Positions 6,817-16,700 of a stretch of DNA of 29,587 nucleotides are shown piece after piece. This DNA is from Oscillospiraceae bacterium. Its GTDB lineage: Bacteria > Bacillota > Clostridia > Oscillospirales > Oscillospiraceae. Every line of letters begins with the position of its first letter. Positions within the stretch are counted from its first letter, which is position 1. Below the pieces are notes generated by a model. That model was not told the origin of the DNA, did not search any database, and worked only from the letters and a program-made list of their open reading frames with translations. The stretch lies in the NCBI GenBank assembly GCA_021205585.1, contig JAJPXI010000139.1:1-29587 (forward strand), written 5' to 3'. The translations under genes and the position numbers were made by a program.

Positions 6817-7093
6817 AAAGGACGATGTGGACGCTTTCCGTACCAAGCAGAAGGAGGCTGAGGTCTCTGAGGATCGGGCCATTGCCGAGGAAATCATCTC
6901 GAACTTTGACACTATGGTTCGGGAATTCTTGGCGGCGAATCCGGATAAATCTGACGAGGTCAAGGCGCTCATCAGCAAGTACGCGAAGAACGCCAATTAC
7001 AAGGCTATCAAAGAGCCAAAACTAGCGGCTAAGCTGGTCGCTGAGTTTAAGGAAACATTTATGCCGGAGACGGCGAATATCAAGGAGGAATAA
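6800..7093 (+). CDS. ERF-family single-strand annealing protein, exon 2
   Basis: This exon supplies residues 147-243 of ERF, starting FQIAQTKDDVDAFRTKQKEA, directly continuing the conserved segment that ends exon 1 at 5090. The rest is a charged, helical C-terminal part ending TANIKEE. It has no start codon of its own with a ribosome binding site before the conserved residues, which supports splicing. The stop is followed at once by the SSB-like gene. Confidence 0.83.
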   Translation, partial: FQIAQTKDDVDAFRTKQKEAEVSEDRAIAEEIISNFDTMVREFLAANPDKSDEVKALISKYAKNANYKAIKEPKLAAKLVAEFKETFMPETANIKEE

Positions 7094-7096
7094 TTT

Positions 7097-7462
7097 TTGG
7101 GATTTCGTACCGGAACTTATGCAAAAATTTGGGATGTTCAACCGAAAACAGACACGATTACGCGGTGTCGAATTTCTACCAGTCGTAAGGATAAAAATCT
7201 GGGGAAATACGTCCAGGATTTTGGTGGGTATGTTGCGTTCGTAGGAACCACTGCGGCTTCTCAGGCGGCCAAGTTGAAAGAGGGCGACCGCATCAAGCTG
7301 GGTGATGTTGATGTAACCAATAAGTATGACGCTGAGAAGAAGATTACATATACAAATTTCAACGTCTATTCGTTTGAGACGGACTTCCAGACCGCTCAGA
7401 CATCCGCTCAGGCATCCGTGGAGGCAGCGGCCGAACCTGAGCCGGTTGACCTGCCGTTCTGA
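7097..7462 (+). CDS. SSB-like single-stranded DNA-binding protein
   Basis: The 121-residue protein has beta-rich sequence with YVQDFGGYVAFVG and KEGDRIKLGDVDVTNKYD, as in OB folds, then a low-complexity linker rich in Ala, Ser, Thr and Gln, and an acidic tail ending EPEPVDLPF. That ending resembles the DDDIPF tip by which SSBs recruit partners. It starts at TTG 7097 after AAGGAGGA. Its place between an ERF annealase and a RecB-like nuclease fits a recombination role. Assignment rests on tail, length and context rather than a strong family match. Confidence 0.65.
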   Translation: MGFRTGTYAKIWDVQPKTDTITRCRISTSRKDKNLGKYVQDFGGYVAFVGTTAASQAAKLKEGDRIKLGDVDVTNKYDAEKKITYTNFNVYSFETDFQTAQTSAQASVEAAAEPEPVDLPF

Positions 7463-7475
7463 GGCGGGGTTCTGA

Positions 7476-8261
7476 TTGGGAGAAGTTAGTTATTCTCCGC
7501 TGGTTCAGGACATGACCTGGTCGTACAGCCGCATCGGTTGTTATGACGACTGCAAATACCGTTGGTTTTTGAAGTATATCCGTGACTACAAGGAGACCGA
7601 CCAGTTCTATTCCAGCTACGGCACGTTTATGCACAAGCTGATCGAGGGTTTCTACAAGGGCGAGCTGACCAAGGACGAAATGCTTGAGGAGTTTCTAACA
7701 GGGTTCTCCCAAAACGTCCGAGGTCTGCGGCCTAAACAGGAAACGGTCAGCAAGTACATCAAGCTGGGTGCGGACTATCTGCGAAGTTTTCAGCCATTTC
7801 CATACAAGATGATTGCCGTAGAACAGTTCTCGGACTTTACAATCAATGGCCATAGATTTGTGGGCTACATTGATTTTCTCGGATGCGACTCCGAGGGCGG
7901 GCTTCACATTATCGACAATAAGTCCAGAGATTTGAAACCGCGAAGCAACCGAAAAACGCCAACGGTGAAGGACAAAGAGCTGGATTCTATGCTGAAACAG
8001 CTCTACCTGTACGCAGAGGCTGTGCGCCAGGAATACGGGCGGTTTCCGAAGACGCTGTGCTTCAACTGCTTTAAGGCTGGGGTTTTCATTGAGGAGCCGT
8101 TCGATGAGGGCGCATATAACCAGGCGATTGCCTGGGCGACTGAGCGAATTTCTGAGATTGAAAAAGCCGAGGATTTCCCTCCAAACTTAGACTACTTCGG
8201 CTGTAAATATATCTGCGGTGTCAGTGACTACTGCGATTACTACCAGCTGTGGAAGGGGTGA
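7476..8261 (+). CDS. RecB/Cas4-like PD-(D/E)XK nuclease
   Basis: The 261-residue protein shows the order of RecB-family nuclease motifs: an N-terminal SYSRIGCYDDCKYRWFLKYI, YGTFMHKLIE (His), FVGYIDFLG (Asp), LHIIDNKSRD (D-x-K) and QLYLYAEAV. A C-terminal CKYICGVSDYC, with the early Cys pair, resembles the iron-sulfur cluster of Cas4/AddB-type nucleases. It probably resects ends to give single strands for the ERF annealase encoded two genes upstream. It starts at TTG 7476. Start of the helicase gene follows with almost no gap. Confidence 0.85.
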   Translation: MGEVSYSPLVQDMTWSYSRIGCYDDCKYRWFLKYIRDYKETDQFYSSYGTFMHKLIEGFYKGELTKDEMLEEFLTGFSQNVRGLRPKQETVSKYIKLGADYLRSFQPFPYKMIAVEQFSDFTINGHRFVGYIDFLGCDSEGGLHIIDNKSRDLKPRSNRKTPTVKDKELDSMLKQLYLYAEAVRQEYGRFPKTLCFNCFKAGVFIEEPFDEGAYNQAIAWATERISEIEKAEDFPPNLDYFGCKYICGVSDYCDYYQLWKG

Positions 8262-8265
8262 TTGC

Positions 8266-9612
8266 ATAGAGACTGAGAAGGTTTCAGACATCAACGCCTT
8301 GGAGTCCGAGAGCGGTGTTATCGCTACGCTGATTCAGCACCCAGATTACGTCCTGTTCTCTGAGGACTATCTGTTTCCGGAGCATTTCACCAATGCGGAG
8401 AACAAGTGCGTATACATGGCCATCCGCAACATGGCTCAAAACAAAGGGGTTTTTAACGCTGATCCGTACAACATTATCTCCTATCTGAACTCATCCAATG
8501 CCACGAAGGAATACGCCAACATCCTGACCGTTGACAAGCTCAACGAGTTGCGTGACATGAGCTATATCCTGTGCCGCCATACGCCGGAAGAGTACAATAT
8601 GTTGTGTGACAACGTGGTGGACGCGGCCTTTCGCCGCAAGGCGTTTATGGTACTTGACCAGTGCCAGGGTTTTTGTCGGAGCAGCGAGACGCCGAACCTC
8701 GGCCAGCAGATTTACAACGCCATCGACGGGGTAATCGGAGAGTTCTCCTACGCCAACGACATCCCGAAGTTCAAGGACGTGATCGACGATTGCTGGGAAG
8801 AAATTAAATCCCGGCAGAGCGGAGAATACGCGGGTATCCCGTTCAAGTTCAAAACGCTGAATCAGTACGCAACCATCGAGCCTGGCGAACTATTCCTGTT
8901 CGCCGCCGGTCCCAAGGAGGGCAAGTCCATCATGCTGCTGAACTGTGCGGTGGATTTGCTGAAGAAAGACCTGTCCGTTCTTTATCTGGACAGCGAACTG
9001 GGAACCAGGCTTTTCACCGCCAGGCTTTTATCCCACCTGTCCGGCGTGGAATATCGCCGGTTGACCAGTGGGAACTACACCGAGGAAGAGGCGCAGCGTA
9101 TTGACGAGCAGCGGGAGTGGCTCAAGACCAGGAAACTCACCCATATTTATATGCCAATTTTCGATACGCAAAGTGTGTATTCTGCGGCGAAGAAAGTCAA
9201 GCATTCGCCGGAGGGTTTGGACGTTCTGATTGTGGATTATTTCAAGGCCAGTGGGCAAAACGATGCGTTCGCAACTTATCAGGAACTCGGCAGGTTTGTA
9301 GACATGGTGAAGAACAACCTGGCTGGCGGCATGAAGATCTGTGCCTTGGGGGCTGTGCAAACCACATCCTCCGGCAAAATTGCAGACTCAGCAAAGATCA
9401 GCCGGAACGCCAGCACAATCGCCATCATGGAGAACAAAACGCCAGAGGAAATCGAGGCGGACGGGCCGGAGTGCGGCAATAAAAAGCTGCGGGTGGTTCT
9501 GAACCGGAACGGTATGCAGCACGCCGAGGGCGAGTACATCAGTCTAAACTTCAACGGGAATTTGATTTCCTTTGAAGAGGCAAAACAGGCGATTCCTCAG
9601 ATGCCGTACTAA
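8266..9612 (+). CDS. DnaB-like replicative helicase
   Basis: The protein (about 448 residues) has the DnaB two-domain plan: a helical N-terminal domain (EHFTNAENKCVYMAIRNMAQ), linker, then a RecA-like motor with Walker A AAGPKEGKS, VLYLDSELG, Walker B VLIVDYFKASG and a C-terminal RNGM segment. It would unwind DNA with the primase and DnaE encoded next. GGAAGGGGTG (8251-8260) is ideally spaced from ATA 8266; the only conventional in-frame start, GTG 8218, lies inside the upstream gene without a clear ribosome binding site. ATA initiation is therefore likely but not proven; the longer form would run from 8218. Confidence 0.88.
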   Translation: METEKVSDINALESESGVIATLIQHPDYVLFSEDYLFPEHFTNAENKCVYMAIRNMAQNKGVFNADPYNIISYLNSSNATKEYANILTVDKLNELRDMSYILCRHTPEEYNMLCDNVVDAAFRRKAFMVLDQCQGFCRSSETPNLGQQIYNAIDGVIGEFSYANDIPKFKDVIDDCWEEIKSRQSGEYAGIPFKFKTLNQYATIEPGELFLFAAGPKEGKSIMLLNCAVDLLKKDLSVLYLDSELGTRLFTARLLSHLSGVEYRRLTSGNYTEEEAQRIDEQREWLKTRKLTHIYMPIFDTQSVYSAAKKVKHSPEGLDVLIVDYFKASGQNDAFATYQELGRFVDMVKNNLAGGMKICALGAVQTTSSGKIADSAKISRNASTIAIMENKTPEEIEADGPECGNKKLRVVLNRNGMQHAEGEYISLNFNGNLISFEEAKQAIPQMPY

Positions 9613-9620
9613 AAATAAAA

Positions 9621-9650
9621 ATACTTTAACGCTTTACTTCGCTAAAGTAT
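9621..9650. promoter_or_regulatory. Hairpin directly before the primase ribosome binding site
   Basis: ATACTTTA at 9621-9628 pairs with TAAAGTAT at 9643-9650, and AAAGGAGG follows immediately. The stem could control primase translation or bind a protein. No promoter or T tract is evident. Confidence 0.35.
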
Positions 9651-9663
9651 AAAGGAGGTGAGC

Positions 9664-10650
9664 TTGGCGGACATCAATGAGCTGTTGGAGTCCATCGACA
9701 TCGTAGACTACATTGGCAAGTATGTTGACCTGGAACAGCACGGTGACGAGTGGTGGGGTCTGTCTTGCTTCACCAATGAGGAAGACCCATCCTTCTCCGT
9801 CCGCCAGGACCCTCCTGTCTGGTACGACTACTCCAGCGGCAAAAGCGGCGGGGTTTTGAGCTTCGTTAAGCTGTACCACAATTGTTCCGGCAGTCAGGCC
9901 ATAGAGATTCTAAAGCGGTACGCCGGAGTCACCGGCGAGCTGACTGAACCGGCGGAGAAAATGCAGGCGGTATTGACCTGCAAGAAGTACGTCCCGCCGA
10001 AGCGGGCGGAAAAGCAGTCAACCAGCAAGGTTTTGCCGGAAAACTGCATGGAAAAGTACGAACTCAGGCCGGACAAGTTACAGGTCTGGCTTGACGAGGG
10101 AATTTCCAAAGAATCGCTGAAAAAATTTCAGGTTTATTATGACAGATTTTCAGACCGGCTGGTCTATCCGATTCGCAACCCGGACGGGAAGATCGTCAAC
10201 ATCGGCGGGAGAACCCTCGACCCAGACTGGAGAGCAAAAGGGTTGCGAAAGTACACCTATTTCTACAGCTGGGGGACAATCCAAACATTATACGGGCTGT
10301 CTGAAAATATGGATGCCATACGGGAGAGGCGGGAGCTACTCATTTTTGAGGGCTGCAAAAGTGTTCTGCTTGCAGACACCTGGGGTATTCATAATACTGC
10401 GGCGCTGCTCACCTCTCATCTCGGTATCAACCAGATGAAGCTCCTGGCAAAGCTGGGTGTTCGAGTGGTGTTCGCATTGGACAAGGGCATCCTGATCCGC
10501 GACGACAAGAACATCAGGCGACTGAAGAACTACGTCAATGTGGAGTACCTCTGGGACAGGGACAATCTGCTCCGGGATAAGGACAGCCCGGTGGATCATG
10601 GAGAGGAGGTGTTTTCCAATCTTTACGAAAGTCGATTGAAATTCAGGTAG
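9664..10650 (+). CDS. DnaG-like primase with degenerate metal sites
   Basis: The protein (about 328 residues) follows DnaG order. An N-terminal CHC2-like region has GLSCFTNEEDPSFSVRQ and SSGKSGGVLSFVKLY, a middle region has RLVYPIRNPDGKIVNIGGRTL, and a Toprim-like part has LLIFEGCKSVLLADTWG. The family normally has CPFHxExxPSF and CxxC; here the zinc His and the later cysteines are missing. The Toprim D-x-D appears as FALDKGILIRDD. It may therefore bind metal differently or act as an assembly factor. TTG 9664 is preferred over GTG 9658, which lies within the AAAGGAGGTG site. It sits between helicase and polymerase genes. Confidence 0.8.
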   Translation: MADINELLESIDIVDYIGKYVDLEQHGDEWWGLSCFTNEEDPSFSVRQDPPVWYDYSSGKSGGVLSFVKLYHNCSGSQAIEILKRYAGVTGELTEPAEKMQAVLTCKKYVPPKRAEKQSTSKVLPENCMEKYELRPDKLQVWLDEGISKESLKKFQVYYDRFSDRLVYPIRNPDGKIVNIGGRTLDPDWRAKGLRKYTYFYSWGTIQTLYGLSENMDAIRERRELLIFEGCKSVLLADTWGIHNTAALLTSHLGINQMKLLAKLGVRVVFALDKGILIRDDKNIRRLKNYVNVEYLWDRDNLLRDKDSPVDHGEEVFSNLYESRLKFR

Positions 10651-10654
10651 ACGG

Positions 10655-11245
10655 ATTTTTCTCACGGTCTGCGCCATCATTATCCTGTCGGTGTTCACGG
10701 TGTATGCTGCCGGTTCTCAAGACGAGGTTTTGGCAACGGAGGCGACCGTACGGTCGCAGGACGTGACGGTCTCAGCGGCCATTCAGTCCTCGAAGCAGAA
10801 CTATGGCTCGTACATTTCCGAGGTTCAGTCTCAGGCGGAAGCTGAGGTGGAAACACAGGAGGCTGAAACAAACTCGCAAGGTTTGAGTATTGGCGCTGAC
10901 GACCAGCAGAGGCTGATGAAAATCGCCTACGCTGAGGCCAGAAGCGAGGGTGTGGAGTGCATGGCGCTTATCATGTGCGTCATCCTAAATCGGGTGGAGA
11001 GCGACAGCTTTCCAGATACGGTTGATGGTGTCATCACACAGAGCGGTCAGTTCACGCCGGTTTCCAACGGAAGCTACGCCAGCGCAACACCGGACGAGGC
11101 AACTCGGGTGGCTTTGGATCTAGTGCTGGACGGTTGGGATGATAGCATGGGCGCTCTATATTTTGAGAGCTGCGATGGTGAGTCCTGGCACAGCCAGAAC
11201 CTAATCTATCTGTTCTCCCGTGAGAGCATCCGGTTCTACCGGTAA
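10655..11245 (+). CDS. Secreted SleB/CwlJ-like cell-wall hydrolase
   Basis: The C-terminal half (DDQQRLMKIAYAEARSEG, ALIMCVILNRVES, FPDTVDGVITQ, GQFTPVSNG, ALYFESC) is the hydrolase_2/SleB catalytic domain that cuts peptidoglycan. Upstream of the GTG at 10691 the frame encodes FLTVCAIIILSVFTVYAAG, a signal peptide, but the only plausible start after the in-frame stop at 10637 is ATT 10655. Using the GTG would destroy the signal sequence. The mature protein has a Q/E-rich linker before the domain. It may help phage entry, release or host wall remodelling; its place inside a replication operon is odd. Confidence 0.82.
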   Translation: MFLTVCAIIILSVFTVYAAGSQDEVLATEATVRSQDVTVSAAIQSSKQNYGSYISEVQSQAEAEVETQEAETNSQGLSIGADDQQRLMKIAYAEARSEGVECMALIMCVILNRVESDSFPDTVDGVITQSGQFTPVSNGSYASATPDEATRVALDLVLDGWDDSMGALYFESCDGESWHSQNLIYLFSRESIRFYR

Positions 11246-11284
11246 TATAACCCAAGATGGTTATGGTCGGAAAGGGGAGGGTCT

Positions 11285-11623
11285 ATGAGTAAATTTTCAG
11301 GGAGGTTTGACTTTTATGATCTCATTGTACTACACGGTTTTGACTATGTTCAACACTCCAGGGTTTATACAGTCGCTGGTTTTGACCAGCAGACTGGGAA
11401 AGTTGCTCCAGAAAAGAGATTGGAATTCGCCTCGATCAAGGACGCCGTCCCGTACTATCCGTACATTATAACGATGTCGTCTAACGGAGCGGCCTCCGGA
11501 ACAATCTACCTCTCAGCGAAGAGCTGGGTGGACATAGAGGAAGAGCGGTATGGGCATTTAGCCGCCCATGACCGCTACCGAAGGGAACTCCAAGAAGAAA
11601 TAAGGAGGTGGTCGGACGGGTAA
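11285..11623 (+). CDS. Hypothetical protein
   Basis: The 112-residue protein is not recognised. It starts MSKFSGRFDFYDLIVLHGFDY, is mixed alpha/beta with many aromatic residues, and ends in a charged helix ELQEEIRRWSDG. The ATG lies a good distance after GAAAGGGGAGGG. The end carries the AAGGAGG used by DnaE, so the two genes are translationally coupled. No transmembrane segment or metal motif is visible. Confidence 0.6.
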   Translation: MSKFSGRFDFYDLIVLHGFDYVQHSRVYTVAGFDQQTGKVAPEKRLEFASIKDAVPYYPYIITMSSNGAASGTIYLSAKSWVDIEEERYGHLAAHDRYRRELQEEIRRWSDG

Positions 11624-12778
11624 TTACATCCCATACCATCTGCACACAGAATACAGCCTGCTCGACAGCTGTAGCAAACCCGGCGAATACATCGAGTTGG
11701 CCGTCCGGGACGGTATCAAGGCGCTGTCCTTCTCTGAGCATGGCAAACCGCTGAACTGGACGGAGAAATGGGCGGCCTGCAAACAGGCGGGAATCCGCTA
11801 CATCCATTCGGTTGAGATTTATCTGACGGAAACGCTGGGTGAAAAGGTCCGGGACAACTACCACACGGTTTTGATGGCGCGGAATATGGACGGTGTGAGA
11901 GAGCTGAACAAGCTGGTCTCTACATCCTGTGACGAAGAGCACTTCTATTATACAAACCGGCTGACCTTCGATGAATTCCTGGGCATCTCCAACAACATCA
12001 TTTCGACCAGCGCCTGTCTTGCATCGCCGCTGAATAAGTTGCCGGACGACCATCCAAGGTATATGGAGCTGGCGCGGAAGTATGATTTCCTGGAGGTGCA
12101 GGGGCACAATCATCCAGAGCAGATTGCTTTTAATAAGAGGCTTCTGAATCTTTCCAGGGAAATCGGAACGCCGCTGATTGCCGGGACAGACACCCACAGC
12201 TCCAGTCCGTATAAGGCGGAGTGCCGGGCGGTACTTCTGGATGCCAAGCATAAATCCTACGGCGATGAGGACGCCTTCGACCTGACGTATAAAACATACG
12301 ACGAGCTGGTCGAGATGTTCCGCATCCAGGGTGCTCTACCAAAGGAGGAATATCTCCAGGCAATCGAAAACACAAATCTCCTATACGATATGACCGAGGA
12401 CATTGAGCTGGATCTGTCTATCAAGTATCCAATCTTGTACGGCTCCAGGGAAAAGGACTCCCAGATGTTTGCCAGCAGTGTAGAGGAAATGTTTCAGCAG
12501 AAGCTGGACGCCGGAATTATCCCGCCAGAACAGAAGCAGGCGTTTCGAGAGGCAATCGACGAGGAGATGCGGGTGTTTGAAAAGCTCCAGATGGCTGGGT
12601 TTATGCTCTCTATGAGCGAGCTGGTTGGCTGGTGCAAAGAGAAGGGCATGGCAATCGGTCCGGGCCGTGGGTCTGTGGGCGGTTCCAGGGTGGCATATGT
12701 TACCGACATCATTGACCTAAATCCGGAGACATGGCATACAGTGTTCTCGAGATTCTGCAATGAAGACAGAAAAGAGAT
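11616..12778 (+). CDS. dnaE: DNA polymerase III alpha subunit (DnaE type), exon 1
   Basis: DnaE copies the phage genome. This exon contains the PHP domain (PYHLHTEYSLLDS, FSEHG, GTDTHSSSPYKAECRA) and the palm up to GPGRGSVGGSRVAYVTDI and FCNEDRKE, ending one step before the catalytic Asp motif. After an in-frame stop at 11601 there is no ATG, GTG or TTG before the PHP histidines; ACG 11616, seven bases after AAGGAGG, gives MGNYIPYHLHTEYS and is the best start. The exon ends after U 12778. Without splicing, translation would run into the intron and end at 12953. Confidence 0.88.
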
Positions 12779-13782
12779 TAACGGGGTTAATGTCAATACC
12801 CACCGGTCTCGGCGTATAGTGATATGCGCAAAAATAAATTCCCTGAACTGCTGGAACATCCTAAAGCCAGTTATACCACAACGTAGCCATGAAATAAAGG
12901 CAAGCGTGACGGTAGCGAAAGCGGAAAGAAATGACTGGATGATGCATGGTTAAATCCTAAACATTATAGAAATGGACAATCAGCAGCCAAGCCGCGAACA
13001 GCGGAAGGTTCAACGACCATCCCGTGAGGGAGTAGCGTATAGCGAAGTGGGGAACATCTCCGTCGAGATGAAGATATGGTCTATCGGCGAAGAAATTTGC
13101 TTGGTTCTGTTCAACATAACCCATCGAGAGGAGGTGATGTGATGAGTTATAAAGATTTAACTGGCAACCGCTATGGACGTTTGGTTGTTGTGTCTGAGGC
13201 AGAGTATAAAAAACCATATAGAATGTGGAACTGTGTCTGTGACTGCGGAAATACCACTGTCGTAAGGGGTACAAGTCTTACGAGTGGACATACAACATCG
13301 TGTGGATGCTTTCAGAGGGATTGCGCCAGTTCAGCAAATACAAAACATGGCATGTATAAACATAGATTATATCGTATTTATGGTCATATGGTTAGACGGT
13401 GTTGCGATGAACGCGAGGCTGGCTACAAGAATTACGGAGGCAGAGGAATTCGCGTTTGTGATGGGTGGAAAAATAGTTTTGAGAAATTTGCAGAGTGGGC
13501 ATACGACAATGGGTATCAAGATGATTTAACAATAGATAGGATAGACGTAAATGGCAATTATGAACCGTCAAACTGTAGATGGGTAACGCAGAAAGTGCAG
13601 GCAAATAATACAAGGAGAAATAGGATGTTAGAATTCAACGGTGAAACGCATACGATGGGACAATGGGCTGATATACTTGGGCTTTCGTATAATCTGGTTG
13701 ATTCGCGTATTTTTAGAGGATGGGATGTTGAACGTGCTCTTACCGAGCCACCTCATGAAAACATGATGAGGTAGTACTGCGG
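12779..13782 (+). ncRNA. Group I intron with HNH-type homing endonuclease in dnaE
   Basis: Exon 1 ends GAGAU and pairs with GUCUC at 12806-12810 (P1, terminal U-G wobble). The intron ends in CGG at 13782. Joining 12778 to 13783 gives KEI-DIDIDC, restoring the D-x-D motif of DnaE exactly in frame. Core landmarks are ACCACAACGTAGCCATGAAA, GGTTAAATCCTAAAC, GGACAATCAGCAGCC, GTTCAACGACCA (13008-13019) and GAAGATATGGTC (13070-13081). Compared with the IStron core, P7 shows a compensatory change (GACTA/TAGTC versus GACCA/TGGTC), good evidence of a conserved helix. The endonuclease gene fills the 3' part. Confidence 0.88.
13142..13774 (+). CDS. Intron-encoded HNH/AP2-type homing endonuclease
   Basis: The 210-residue protein has an N-terminal LTGNRYGRLVVVSEAE with WNCVCDCGNTTVVRG and HTTSCGC cysteines, typical of AP2-like/HNH phage endonucleases. 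A core LTIDRIDVNGNYEPSNCRWVTQKVQANNTRRN carries the HNH-type residues, and a C-terminal helix-turn-helix-like part reads THTMGQWADILGLS. It would cut intronless dnaE alleles to spread the intron. GAGAGGAGGTGA precedes ATG 13142. Its stop lies 8 bases before the intron end. Lower GC and different codon use from dnaE suggest separate ancestry. Confidence 0.85.
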   Translation: MSYKDLTGNRYGRLVVVSEAEYKKPYRMWNCVCDCGNTTVVRGTSLTSGHTTSCGCFQRDCASSANTKHGMYKHRLYRIYGHMVRRCCDEREAGYKNYGGRGIRVCDGWKNSFEKFAEWAYDNGYQDDLTIDRIDVNGNYEPSNCRWVTQKVQANNTRRNRMLEFNGETHTMGQWADILGLSYNLVDSRIFRGWDVERALTEPPHENMMR

Positions 13783-16700
13783 TGATATTGACATAGATTG
13801 CGTAGAGTCTGACCGTCCGGCAATCTTCCGTTACATTATAAATCGGTTCGGCAAAGACAAAACATCCAGGGTTGCGTCCTTTGGAACCATGCAGTCCAAG
13901 GGAGTCATCGACGACGTTGGTCGGCACCTGGCTCAGAAGTGGAGCCGGGAGCATCCGGACGCTCAGCAAGAGAACCCGTGGTCTTTGAAAAATATCGCTC
14001 GGATAAAATCCGAGTTTGATGGTGACGAAAACAGCACAAAACAGCAATATCCAGAACTTTTTTACTACTATAACGGCCTTTTAGGTACGAAAATCTCACA
14101 ATCTGTACACCCAGCTGGAATCGTCATCAGCCCCATCACGTTGGATGATAACTACGGGGTTTTTAATAAGGACGGCGAGGACTGTCTGCTGTTGGACATG
14201 GACAACATCCACGACTACACCGGGCTTGTGAAGTACGACTTCCTGATTTTGAAGACCGTCCAGGTCGTTCGGGATACATATCAGTACCTAAACAAACCAT
14301 ACCCCAGAATGCACGAGATTGACTGGAATGATGACGAGGTCTGGGACGACATGATTCGCAGTCCCGTGGGGCTGTTCCAAATGGAGAGCGGATTCGCCTT
14401 CGACAGTCTGAGGAAGTTCCGCCCGAGGAGTATCTTCGACTTGTCTCTTGTGACGGCTTGTATCCGACCATCTGGGGAGTCCTACCGAAACGACCTGTTG
14501 GCTCGCAAGTCGCATAAGAATCCGTCTGAAATCATTGACAAGATGTTGGAGGACAATCTCGGCTATTGTATAGAAGAAAGCCAATTAGTACAAACAGAAA
14601 ACGGCCTTGAGAAAATTAAGGACATTAAAGAAGGTACGCTTGTAGAGACCATGGCCGGGTATAGAAGGGTTTACAAAAAAACCTATATGGGTGAGAAGAA
14701 AACCGTTTGTGTTCGGCATAAGTTTGGGAAATTATTCTGCACCGAAGATCATCAGATCTTGACAGATTCGGGGTATAAAAGAGCGTGCGATTTGACAGGT
14801 AGGGATAGCATAGCGCTATTTAAAGGGACTTCATCTAAAAAACCCATAGATAAAAATATGCTCAGAATTGTGGGATGGTTAATTGGTGACGGATCTTTGT
14901 CTGTGAAAAGAGTAATTGCCCTAATTAACGCCGATATGAATGTACATCTGGCGTTTAGAAAATGCGTCGAGGAGTATGATAGCGACCTAACAACATCAAT
15001 TTTAGACAGGACGACTAGACACGGTACACCTCTGTACAGAAGTCATATTAAATATGTAACAAACTGTAAAAAAGAGAAGTCGATAAGGAAAGAGCTGAAA
15101 AAATACGGGTTGGTGTTCGATAATGGTGGATTGCGGGCGGAGGAGAAATTTGTTCCAAGTCAATTTTTCTCACTGGGCAGAGAAAGCCTTTTGATATTCA
15201 TTGGTGCGTATACAGATACAGATAGTACGATTGGCAAGGACAAGGCGTTCCTTATTTATACGACAGCATCTAAGCAACTTGCTATGGATTTAATTTCTAT
15301 ATTGCGCATGGTGTCTATACTGGCTGTGATGACAGAGTATCCAAATGACGGATACCGGATTATAGTTCAGGATGTTAAAAATGCTTTATTGTTACTATAT
15401 GATTACTCTATAAAAGTCAGACGTATTTTTGAGAGTAAAGAAGCTTTATTAGCACATAGGAGTGTGGGGTCGAACGGAGATGTTTGTCGTCGTAAGGTCG
15501 TTGATGCTGTTGAACAAATGGGATACTCAAAAAAGAAAATATGCAAAAGGACGGGAGTAAGTTTATATTCAAAACAAGAGCGCATCAGAGTAGACACAGT
15601 TACTCGCCTAAACGACGAATTCCCGACAGAGTATGTCAAATTTATATCCAATCCAAGATTAGCATGGTCTAGGATATATTCTATAGACAAACATGCGGAC
15701 AAAACCCCTGTTTACGACTTGTCCATAGAGGAAGAGCATAACTTTGTATGTGAAGGTGTCGTAGTGCATAACTGTGTGTACCAAGAAGACTCCATTAGAT
15801 TTTTACAGGAAATCTGCGGTTTGTCCGGGAGCGAGGCGGACACAGTAAGGCGAGGCGTTGCAAGGAAGAAGAAAGATATTCTCGACGCAGCCATGCCGTC
15901 TATCTTAGAGGGCTACTGCGAGAAGTCGGACAAGCCGAGAGAGGTTGCAGAACAAGAGGCAAAAGAATTCTTACAAATTATTGAAGACAGTGCGAGTTAC
16001 CAGTTTGGGTATAATCACTCCATCGCCTACTGTCTTCTCACCTACCTCTGTGCCTACTGCCGCCACTATTACCCAATCGAATTCCTGACCTCATTCCTGA
16101 ACAACGCCGCCAACGACGACGACATTAAAAACGGCACGGCTTACGCCAGCAAGGTCGGTATCAAGGTGACTATGCCGAAATGGGGGCTGTCCAAGAGCGA
16201 ATACTTCTACGACAAAGAGAAGGGAATCATCGCAAAAGGTCTTTCCTCCGTCAAGTTCATGAGCAAGTCCACGGCGGAGCAGATGTATCGCCTGTCCCAC
16301 AGGCAGAATTACGCCAGGTTTACTGACATCCTGCTGGCTGTGGAGCAGACCGCCATCAACACACGGCAGATTGACATCCTAATCAAGCTGGATTTCTTCT
16401 CGGAATTTGGAAACCAGCGAGAACTTCTGCGCATTGCGGATATGTTCTACGGGTTTTTCAACCACGGCAACGCAAAGCAGATCGGCAAAGACAAGGTTGC
16501 CGGTACTCCGCTGGAGGAAATCATCCAGCGTCACTCAACCGGCACGACCAAAGCCGGAGCAGAGGCCAAACGGTATACCATTCAGGATATGCCGGGGCTT
16601 TTGCGGGACACAGAAGACGCAATTCTGGCACTACACCTGGACGATCTGAGCGACGTGCTCAAGGTGCAAAATTTTGCAGACGCCATGGGGTATGCCGGGT

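Noticed and set aside
11697..12953. A separate 418-residue polymerase fragment from ATG-like start 11697
   Set aside because: The PHP histidines lie upstream in the same frame, and the last 58 residues are intron sequence, so this is only part of the spliced dnaE.
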